Shown here: piece by piece, positions 6,605 to 11,891 of the stretch | Layout: every line of letters begins with the position of its first letter | How positions within the stretch are numbered: the stretch's first letter is position 1 | Assembly: GCA_900553215.1 (NCBI GenBank) | Contig: USCJ01000016.1 | Span: 1 to 14,004 of the forward strand | Direction of reading: 5' to 3' | From: an uncultured Collinsella sp. | GTDB taxonomy: Bacteria; Actinomycetota; Coriobacteriia; Coriobacteriales; Coriobacteriaceae | DNA: 14,004 nt | The notes under the pieces: generated by a model | Told to the model about the DNA's origin: nothing | Seen by the model: the letters and a program-made list of their open reading frames with translations, nothing else | Databases searched by the model: none | Position numbers and translations under genes: made by a program

Positions 6605-7027
6605 ATGCAACTCAAAGATATGGAGCCCGTGGTCAAGAAGTTCTACACGGGTCTTGAAGAGGGCATCTATTGGGCACGTCAGTGCCCCGAGTGCGGAGCC
6701 GTCGAGTTTCCGCCTCACCTTGCCTGCAATGCCTGCGGCTACCACAAGACCGATTGGGTCCAGGTTTCCGGTCACGGCCATCTGATCGATTTTACCCTGC
6801 CTGGTCCGCAGAACGACAAGCCCTACCTCAAGGAGTATGGCAAGTACGCCTACGGCGCCGTCGATATTGACGAGGGTTCTCAGTACACCTACGTCATCTA
6901 CGGCATTACCAAGAAGAAGGCCCCCGAGATCCGCGCCAAGCTCATGGCGGGCGAGACCGTTGGTGTCCATGCCAAGGTCATCGATCGACCGGGTTACAAA
7001 GAGCTCACGTTTGAGCTTGACGACTAG
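6605..7027 (+). CDS. DUF35 Zn-ribbon/OB-fold protein, thiolase partner
   Basis: A 140-residue protein of the DUF35 (Zn-ribbon + OB-fold) family. A rubredoxin-like zinc ribbon is seen near residues 27-43: CPEC, ten residues, then CNAC. The rest forms an OB-fold with the typical stretch GHLIDFT and a conserved basic/aromatic pattern. In archaeal acetoacetyl-CoA thiolase/HMG-CoA synthase, in bacterial PhlACB and in steroid-degradation enzymes, such proteins bind thiolase-fold enzymes and help hold CoA. AAGGAG at 6592-6597, seven bases before ATG, fixes the start. The gene follows the thiolase by 38 bases. A stable complex with the thiolase is strongly implied but not shown. Confidence 0.88.
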   Translation: MQLKDMEPVVKKFYTGLEEGIYWARQCPECGAVEFPPHLACNACGYHKTDWVQVSGHGHLIDFTLPGPQNDKPYLKEYGKYAYGAVDIDEGSQYTYVIYGITKKKAPEIRAKLMAGETVGVHAKVIDRPGYKELTFELDD

Positions 7028-7062
7028 GTTTTCACCCTTTTAACAATTCGATTCCTCTCTTA

Positions 7063-7099
7063 GGCCACGGCGGGACCCACCGTGGCCACCCCTCTTTTT
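7063..7099 (+). terminator. Intercistronic hairpin with late T-run (possible attenuator)
   Basis: GGCCACGG (7063-7070) and CCGTGGCC (7080-7087) form a perfect 8-bp stem over nine bases. After seven bases comes TTTTT (7095-7099). The delay weakens it as a terminator, so partial termination or transcript stabilisation between the DUF35 and carrier-protein genes is more likely. Confidence 0.5.
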
Positions 7100-7118
7100 A
7101 TCTTAGAAAGGCACCATC

Positions 7119-7352
7119 ATGAACGAAGAACTCACTCAGCAGATCTGCGATTTTGCCAAGTCCGCTTACAACTACGATGGCGATGTGACCCCCGAGACGA
7201 CGTTTGAGACCCTGGGCAAGGGCTCGATGAAGATGATCGCCCTGACCTCCATGATCGAGAACGAGCTCGATGCCGAGGTCCCCGTTCGCGAGGTCATGGT
7301 CATGAAGACCATCCGCGAGCTTATCGAGCGCACTGCCGAAGAGATGGAGTAG
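7119..7352 (+). CDS. Acyl carrier protein (atypical)
   Basis: A 77-residue acidic helical protein with the length and layout of an acyl carrier protein. The phosphopantetheine attachment site is likely S36 in LGKGSMKMIAL, followed by the hydrophobic helix ALTSMIENEL. Canonical carriers have D-S-L at this place; here it is G-S-M, so the Asp and Leu are replaced. The start is fixed by GAAAGG (7106-7111), seven bases before ATG. It overlaps the leader of the phosphate acyltransferase gene by function: that gene's ribosome site lies in the last codons here. The carrier is probably dedicated to this operon, with the Sfp-type transferase at 3682 as its candidate activator. It could also be a degenerate non-phosphopantetheinylated homologue. 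Confidence 0.8.
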   Translation: MNEELTQQICDFAKSAYNYDGDVTPETTFETLGKGSMKMIALTSMIENELDAEVPVREVMVMKTIRELIERTAEEME

Positions 7353-7357
7353 CTGCC

Positions 7358-8365
7358 ATGGACCTGATGCAGACCCTGCGCGAGCAGGCTGCCGCCAAGC
7401 CTATGCGCGTTGCTTTTCCCGAGGGCGAAAACGAGACCATGATGCAGGCGGTCGCAAAGATCGCCGCCGAGCATCTTGCCGAATGTGTGCTGGTCGGCGA
7501 CGGCGGTAAGCTCAAGGAGCTTGCCGATGAGCGCGACATCTCCCTTGACGGCATCGAGATTGTCGATGTGACCGACGAGGAGGCGAACACCGCTTGCTGC
7601 GAGCGCTATCTTTCGCATCCGGATTGCAAGTTTAAGCCCAAGGGCGCCGCGCGCCGTATGACGCGTCCGCTTGAGCGCGCCCTGATTTTGCAGGTGCTCG
7701 GCGATGTCGACGTAATGTTCGCCGGCATTGATAACGCCACGGGCGATATTATCCTGGCGGGTCAGACCATCGTCGGCCTTGCCGACGGGGTGGACACCGT
7801 GAGCTCGTGCGGTATCGCCGACATTCCCAACTGGAACGGCGGCGAAGGTGGCCTTTTGGCTTTTGGCGATTCCGCCGTTTGCGTCGACCCTACGAGCGAG
7901 GAACTTGCCTCGATCGCGATTTCGTCGAGCGAAACGGTGCGCTCGCTGACCGGATGGGATATCCGTTGCGCGCTACTTTCGCATTCGACTGACGGCTCGA
8001 TGGATAACGAGCTCGTCGACAAAGTACGCCGCGCTCGCGAGATTGCCAACGATCGCCGTCCCGACCTTGCCATCGACGGCGAGTTCCAGTTTGATTCGGC
8101 GATTAACCCCAAGGTTGCGGCCAAGAAGGTACGTCGTGAGTCCGCTGTTGCGGGACAGGCCAACGTGGTCATCTGGCCCGATATCAACGTGGGCAATATC
8201 GGCGTCAAGATCATCCAGAACCTGACCGGCGCCAATGCTTACGGCCCCATGCTTCAGGGCTTCAAGAAGATCGTGTGCGATTGCTCGCGCTCTGCGCCCG
8301 TCGACGAGATCGTCGGCAACGTGGTGATGAGCTGCGTGCGCGCCCAGGCGCTTAAGGAGGCTTAA
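7358..8365 (+). CDS. Phosphate acetyl/acyltransferase (Pta family)
   Basis: A 335-residue member of the phosphotransacetylase/phosphotransbutyrylase family, which interconverts acyl-CoA plus phosphate with acyl phosphate plus CoA. Length matches the single-domain Pta type. Signatures seen are LSHSTDGSMDN (207-217), DGEFQFDSAINP, ANVVIWPDINVGNIG, and GPMLQGFKK followed by CDCSRSAPVDEIV. In this last motif S310 and R311 match the active-site Ser-Arg, while the second acidic residue of the usual D-D pair is Glu (E317). Motifs favour Pta over Ptb, but the neighbouring kinase is of butyrate type, so the acyl group is open. The start ATG lies five bases after the carrier-protein stop, with GGAG at 7346-7349 as ribosome site. 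Use of acyl-ACP as substrate is a speculation. Confidence 0.88.
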   Translation: MDLMQTLREQAAAKPMRVAFPEGENETMMQAVAKIAAEHLAECVLVGDGGKLKELADERDISLDGIEIVDVTDEEANTACCERYLSHPDCKFKPKGAARRMTRPLERALILQVLGDVDVMFAGIDNATGDIILAGQTIVGLADGVDTVSSCGIADIPNWNGGEGGLLAFGDSAVCVDPTSEELASIAISSSETVRSLTGWDIRCALLSHSTDGSMDNELVDKVRRAREIANDRRPDLAIDGEFQFDSAINPKVAAKKVRRESAVAGQANVVIWPDINVGNIGVKIIQNLTGANAYGPMLQGFKKIVCDCSRSAPVDEIVGNVVMSCVRAQALKEA

Positions 8366-8368
8366 GAT

Positions 8369-9481
8369 ATGTCCGATAAAAAGACTCCCTGGCGCATCCT
8401 GGTAATCAACCCGGGTTCTACTTCCACGAAAGTGGGCGTTTTTGAGGGTGATGAGTGCAAGCTCAGCAAGAACGTTGCGCACGATGCGAAGGACCTCGCC
8501 CAGTTCGATGGGGTTTCGGCTCAGATGCCGTATCGCTGCGATCTGATTCTTGGAGCACTGGGGGAGGCGGGCCTGAAGCTCGAGGACTTTGATGCATTTG
8601 TCGGTCGCGGCGGCGGCTTGCTTTCGTTGCCCGGCGGCACGTATGCCATCAACGAGGTCATGCTCGAGCATGCCCGCATCGGTGCGAACGGCATTCAGCA
8701 CCCGGCGCAGCTTGGCCCCCAGATTGCCCATGAGTTCGCCTCAAAGACGGGAAAGCCCTCTTTTGTGGTGAATCCTCCCGATACCGACGAGCTGTGCGAC
8801 CTCGCACGTATGACGGGCATTAAGGGCGTGTATCGAAACGTGCACCTGCACGCCCTTAATCTCAAAGAGACTGCCATTCGCCACGCGGCAAAGCTCGGTC
8901 GTGCATATGACGAGTGCAACTTTATTGTCTGTCATATCGGCGGTGGCATTTCGATTTCTGCTCACCTTAAGGGCAAGATGGTCGACGGCAACGACATCGT
9001 CGGCGGCGAGGGCCCCATGGCGCCGACGCGCTGTGGCTCGGTCCCCGCAATCGAGGTCGCGAAGTATACGGCGGAGCATGGTCTCGACGTTGCCCGCGCC
9101 CATTGCATGAAGACCGGTGGCTTCGTTGACCTTTTGGGTACGTCCGATGCCATCGAGGTGTGCGAGCGCGCCGCCGCGGGCGATGAGGCCGCGGCTCGCG
9201 CCTGGGGTGCGGTGGTTTACCAAATCTGCAAGTGGATTGGCGAGATGGCCTGTGTGCTGAAGGGCGACGTCGACGGCATCTTGCTCGGAGGCGGCATGGT
9301 CCACAGCAAGGAGCTCGTTGCCTCGATTGAGGAATGCTGCTCTTGGATCGCCCCCGTGTCGGCTTATCCCGGCGAGTTTGAGCTCGAGGCGATGGCGTCT
9401 GGCGCCTGCCGCGTGCTCGATGGTGTCGAGGAAGCGCTCGTGTACAGCGGAGAGCCCGTGTTCACCGGATTCAACGACTGA
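8369..9481 (+). CDS. buk: Butyrate kinase family protein (Buk)
   Basis: A 370-residue acid kinase of the ASKHA fold that should transfer phosphate between acyl phosphate and ADP, giving a carboxylate and ATP. The phosphate-binding motif INPGSTSTKVG (13-23), the GRGGGLLSLPGGTY segment, HIGGGISISAHLKG and the GEGPMAP motif are those of butyrate rather than acetate kinases. Branched-chain or other short acids are possible substrates. ATG 8369 is four bases after the Pta-family stop; AAGGAGG at 8354-8360 lies inside the end of that gene, so the two are translationally close and act in sequence. The family is 355-360 residues; a few extra residues are at the N terminus. Confidence 0.9.
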   Translation: MSDKKTPWRILVINPGSTSTKVGVFEGDECKLSKNVAHDAKDLAQFDGVSAQMPYRCDLILGALGEAGLKLEDFDAFVGRGGGLLSLPGGTYAINEVMLEHARIGANGIQHPAQLGPQIAHEFASKTGKPSFVVNPPDTDELCDLARMTGIKGVYRNVHLHALNLKETAIRHAAKLGRAYDECNFIVCHIGGGISISAHLKGKMVDGNDIVGGEGPMAPTRCGSVPAIEVAKYTAEHGLDVARAHCMKTGGFVDLLGTSDAIEVCERAAAGDEAAARAWGAVVYQICKWIGEMACVLKGDVDGILLGGGMVHSKELVASIEECCSWIAPVSAYPGEFELEAMASGACRVLDGVEEALVYSGEPVFTGFND

Positions 9482-9494
9482 TAGTGCTGTGTTT

Positions 9495-9534
9495 GGGGCG
9501 GCCGCAGGTGATGCCTGGCCGCTCCGACCCTTTT
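9495..9534 (+). terminator. Intercistronic hairpin after buk
   Basis: GGGGCGGCC (9495-9503) pairs with GGCCGCTCC (9517-9525), nine pairs including one G-U, over a 13-base loop. A pyrimidine stretch with TTTT at 9531-9534 follows after five bases. It may reduce transcription into the transporter gene. Confidence 0.5.
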
Positions 9535-9555
9535 CTTTAAGTGTAAGGATGGATC

Positions 9556-10767
9556 ATGGATAAAACCAAGATCAAGTACCTGGTGGGCATTTACGCAGCC
9601 GCCATGTGCATCATGGGCATGCTCGTGCCCGTTCCCATCGTGGCCTCTGTTGCGGCCGCGTTTCCCAACGAGAACATCGCTGCCGTTCAGATGATTATCG
9701 GCATCATCCCGTTGATGATGGCGTTGTCCGCCATGCTCGTCTCTTCACAGCTTGCCTCTCGCGTGTCCAAGAAGAAGACGACGCTCGTCGGTCACATTAT
9801 CGTGATGCTGGCAGGCGCCTCGGTGCTGGTGTTCCACGACTCGCTCGGCCAAGTCTTAGCGGCTTCTGCTGTCATGGGCCTTGGTCTCGGCGCCGTGCAG
9901 AATTCAACGGACGCTCTTATCGCGGATTACTTTGGCGGAAAGCAGCGCTCGTTTGTCATGGGCATCTACTCCACTTTTGTTGCACTGGGCGGCATTATCT
10001 GGACGATGGTTTCCGGCATCTTGGGTTCTGCCGAGTGGTTCCACAGCTATGTGGCGTACTTCATCATGATCATTTTCATCGTAATCGAGGCTGTTTGCCT
10101 TCCTGAGGGTCATCTTGAGCCCAAGCGCAAGGTCAACGTGTTTGCCAATATGCCTAAAGAGGTCGCGATTATCACGCTCATGAGCTTTGTGTTCGTACTT
10201 ACGTTCCAGCTCTTCAGCTCCAACGTTTCGCTGCTTGTTGTAGGTCGCGGCTTTGGCGGTACCGTGGAGGCCGGTCTTGCCTCTACCGTTATGACCGTTG
10301 CCGGTATTGCGGCTGGTCTTTTGGTCGGTCCGCTGTTTGCCAAGTTCAAGAACCTGGCTATGCCGATCGCGTGGGGCGTGACGCTCGTTGGCCTGGGCCT
10401 GACGCTGGTTGCGCCCGCCTTTATGGTGCTGTGCGTTGCGGGCTTTGTCGTTGCGCTGGGCAAGGAGACCTACGTGCCGCTGGAGGGCAATTTTGCTGCC
10501 GGCAACTCTGCCCCCGAGGGACGTGCGTTTAACCTCGCCATTGGCATGGCAGGTATCAACTTTGGCATGGCATTGTCTCCCATTGTGTTTGAGGCCGTGA
10601 CGTCGCCGTTTGGTGCAACGATTGACCAGAAGTTCATCGCCGGCATGATCGTCTGTGCGGCTTGTGTCGTCTTTGGCGCCATTAAGTATCGCAAGCTCAC
10701 CCCGGCCCAGCTTGCCGAGGCCGAGAAGATGGCAGCCGGCGGCGAGGCGGAGGAGCCGCTCGAGTAG
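9556..10767 (+). CDS. Major facilitator superfamily (MFS) transporter
   Basis: A 403-residue integral membrane protein with about 12 predicted helices in two halves, joined by a charged loop around EGHLEPKRKVNVF. The loop between helices 2 and 3 (SSQLASRVSKKKTTL) is a degenerate form of the MFS A-motif. The C-terminal tail is acidic and cytoplasmic (about residues 380-403). AAGGA at 9545-9549 is well placed for ATG 9556. Being last but one in the acyl-phosphate operon, it likely imports the substrate or exports the acid product. Its sequence does not reveal the ligand. Confidence 0.85.
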   Translation: MDKTKIKYLVGIYAAAMCIMGMLVPVPIVASVAAAFPNENIAAVQMIIGIIPLMMALSAMLVSSQLASRVSKKKTTLVGHIIVMLAGASVLVFHDSLGQVLAASAVMGLGLGAVQNSTDALIADYFGGKQRSFVMGIYSTFVALGGIIWTMVSGILGSAEWFHSYVAYFIMIIFIVIEAVCLPEGHLEPKRKVNVFANMPKEVAIITLMSFVFVLTFQLFSSNVSLLVVGRGFGGTVEAGLASTVMTVAGIAAGLLVGPLFAKFKNLAMPIAWGVTLVGLGLTLVAPAFMVLCVAGFVVALGKETYVPLEGNFAAGNSAPEGRAFNLAIGMAGINFGMALSPIVFEAVTSPFGATIDQKFIAGMIVCAACVVFGAIKYRKLTPAQLAEAEKMAAGGEAEEPLE

Positions 10768-10795
10768 TTGCTTTGCCGTACATCATGTTTTATCG

Positions 10796-10826
10796 GGGCC
10801 GCCGACATATGCCGGCGGCCCTCTTT
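10796..10826 (+). terminator. Intercistronic hairpin after the MFS gene
   Basis: GGGCCGCCG (10796-10804) and CGGCGGCCC (10813-10821) form a perfect 9-bp stem over ACATATGC, followed by TCTTTCTAT. The T content is weak for full termination. ATGCCGGCGG within it (10809-10818) recurs in the larger hairpin at 11339-11416. Confidence 0.5.
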
Positions 10827-10855
10827 CTATCAATGACTTTGAAAGGCTTACGGCT

Positions 10856-11323
10856 ATGAAGTTACCTGTCAGGCGCGTTATCGGTATTCTCAACGGCTTC
10901 TTTAACCCGCTATTGCTCTGCGCGTTTCTCCCCATCATTGAAGGGGCGCCTGGCTTGGATCTGACGGGCCCCACGGGCTTTTGGGGACAACTCATCGTGG
11001 CCACGGTGATCGCCGAGGTTCTGAGCGCACTCCCGCTGTTTGGCAAAACGGTTGGTATGTGCCTGGACTTTTTTGGTTTTGAGCAGGGGAGTGCATCACA
11101 CAAGATCGCCGGTACGGTCATCGGTGCCACGCTCCTTTTTATGGTGATCGGTTTTGGCGAGATTGCCTTCCAAGGAGGATTCGGAACGATTGAAGGCCGT
11201 ACATTCTTCGCGCGTTGGGCCGGCCTCGTCACAAAGGGATGGGCCTTTGTGGTTATCGCCGGCGTGCTGCTCGATCCCTTTACAGCGGCTCTCGGCCGCA
11301 CGATAGTTCGCGAAGAGAAGTAA
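10856..11323 (+). CDS. Small integral membrane protein, unknown function
   Basis: A 155-residue hydrophobic protein that I do not recognise. Three or four likely membrane helices are visible: near residues 10-28 (GILNGFFNPLLLCAFLPII), 42-60, 86-105 (GTVIGATLLFMVIGFGEIAF) and 125-145. The positive N terminus MKLPVRR and basic C terminus suggest cytoplasmic ends. ATG 10856 is preferred: GAAAGG at 10841-10846 is nine bases upstream. The open frame continues upstream to 10655 but overlaps the transporter gene and is not coding-like there. It follows the MFS gene by 88 bases across a hairpin and may be a transporter accessory; that is only context. Confidence 0.7.
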   Translation: MKLPVRRVIGILNGFFNPLLLCAFLPIIEGAPGLDLTGPTGFWGQLIVATVIAEVLSALPLFGKTVGMCLDFFGFEQGSASHKIAGTVIGATLLFMVIGFGEIAFQGGFGTIEGRTFFARWAGLVTKGWAFVVIAGVLLDPFTAALGRTIVREEK

Positions 11324-11338
11324 TAGATCCTCGCCTAT

Positions 11339-11416
11339 CGAATGCCGGCGGACGGGGCGCCGGGGCTGTAGTCTTCCGAGCGTTTACAGTCCTGTCGCTC
11401 CGTCCGCCGGCATTCG
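11339..11416. repeat. Long hairpin, 21-bp stem, without a T-run
   Basis: CGAATGCCGGCGGACGG (11339-11355) is exactly matched by its reverse complement at 11400-11416. The match extends through a G-T pair and three more pairs to a 21-bp stem. The loop (11360-11395) contains an inner GGGCTGTA/TACAGTCC hairpin. No T-run follows on either strand, so it is not a standard terminator. It starts 16 bases after the membrane-protein stop. Confidence 0.75.
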
Positions 11417-11547
11417 ACCGCAACATGTTGGTCAAGCATAATCTTTTGGATTCTTTTGGCGTGAGCGGCTTGGTTTTGGTAGGATTTGTCAGCGGCTTGA
11501 CTAAGGGGGTTTTATAACTGCCATGCAGGTAGCCGTGTTGGTAACGT

Positions 11548-11577
11548 TTTACCGACTTGCCAAGAACCCCTCATAAT
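11548..11577 (+). promoter_or_regulatory. Possible upstream promoter of the nrdD region
   Basis: TTTACC (11548-11553) and CATAAT (11572-11577) are 18 bases apart. The -10 matches consensus at five of six. It may be an additional start for nrdD, upstream of the NrdR boxes. Confidence 0.3.
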
Positions 11578-11618
11578 TAATGCGTCTGCAAAATGACCAA
11601 TTGCTTTGACCTGCTGAA

Positions 11619-11634
11619 ACACTATATGTTGTGT
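11619..11634 (+). promoter_or_regulatory. NrdR box 1
   Basis: ACACTATATGTTGTGT fits the published NrdR consensus (acaCwAtATaTwGtgt) at 15 of 16 positions. It lies about 260 bases before nrdD, and a possible -35 (TTGAAC, 11635-11640) directly follows it. NrdR is the ATP/dATP-sensing repressor of ribonucleotide reductase genes. Confidence 0.8.
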
Positions 11635-11664
11635 TTGAACTAAAAAAAGAATACAGGATATAGA
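11635..11664 (+). promoter_or_regulatory. Candidate nrdD promoter inside the NrdR operator
   Basis: TTGAAC (11635-11640) and TATAGA (11659-11664) are 18 bases apart. The -35 abuts NrdR box 1 and the -10 lies in box 2, so repressor binding would block it. An alternative is TTGCTT (11601-11606), 16 bases, TATATG (11623-11628), whose -10 is inside box 1. Confidence 0.5.
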
Positions 11665-11666
11665 TG
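11651..11666 (+). promoter_or_regulatory. Degenerate NrdR box 2
   Basis: ATACAGGATATAGATG matches the NrdR consensus at about 10 of 16 positions. Its start is exactly 32 bases (three helical turns) after box 1, the usual phasing of NrdR box pairs. It overlaps the candidate -10 TATAGA. Confidence 0.45.
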
Positions 11667-11712
11667 CCTCTTTGTCGTATGATAGATGGCGGACAGAGAA
11701 CGAGGACCTTAT

Positions 11713-11865
11713 TTGCCCCATTTGGATAGATCTTTGAGCCGCTTGATCGGCCGCGAGGATTGTCCGCATGAGGACCTATGGTTTATCGAGAACACAGATT
11801 GCGCGACGGCGCCGCAAGACAGGGGCAAGCCCTGCCGGGCATCGTTTGGCTCTGAAGCGCAATGA
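11713..11865 (+). CDS. Possible small protein in the nrdD leader, 50 residues
   Basis: An unrecognised ORF that starts with TTG and has GAGGA at 11702-11706, six bases upstream. It ends 26 bases before the nrdD ATG. About two thirds of its third codon positions are G or C, as in the neighbours, though several rare codons (AGA, AGG, CTA) occur. The product has three cysteines (17, 30, 41) and the stretch HEDLWFIENTDC. It would be translated from the same mRNA as nrdD. It may be a real small protein, a leader peptide, or chance; a 25-codon ORF in another frame (11778-11855) overlaps it. Confidence 0.35.
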   Translation: MPHLDRSLSRLIGREDCPHEDLWFIENTDCATAPQDRGKPCRASFGSEAQ

Positions 11866-11891
11866 GACTACGACGCGAAAGAGGCAAGAGG

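Larger units (their letters stand above)
11324..11712. other. Long intergenic region before nrdD
   Basis: About 390 bases between the membrane-protein stop and the first possible ORF of the nrdD leader. It holds the long hairpin (11339-11416), a 10-base palindrome CAACATGTTG (11421-11430), a GGTAA/TTACC repeat near 11540-11553, a GGGGTT/AACCCC pair (11506-11511 with 11565-11570), promoter candidates and the NrdR boxes. No convincing gene is seen on either strand. Confidence 0.6.

Noticed and set aside
7973..9304. Long minus-strand frames across pta and buk
   Set aside because: They are antisense to genes with full family motifs and are not conserved-looking.
10655..10855. Upstream extension of the small membrane protein frame
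   Set aside because: It overlaps the end of the MFS gene, passes through the spacer hairpin and encodes an Arg/Ser/Pro-rich sequence. The ribosome site at 10841 supports ATG 10856.
11778..11855. 25-codon ORF in the nrdD leader
   Set aside because: Its ribosome site is only about four bases from the ATG and the frame competes with the better supported 50-codon ORF.
11780..11891. Cobalamin or other riboswitch in the nrdD leader
   Set aside because: I looked for the B12 box and for a c-di-GMP-I core and saw neither. Only short local hairpins such as CAGGG/CCCTG are present.
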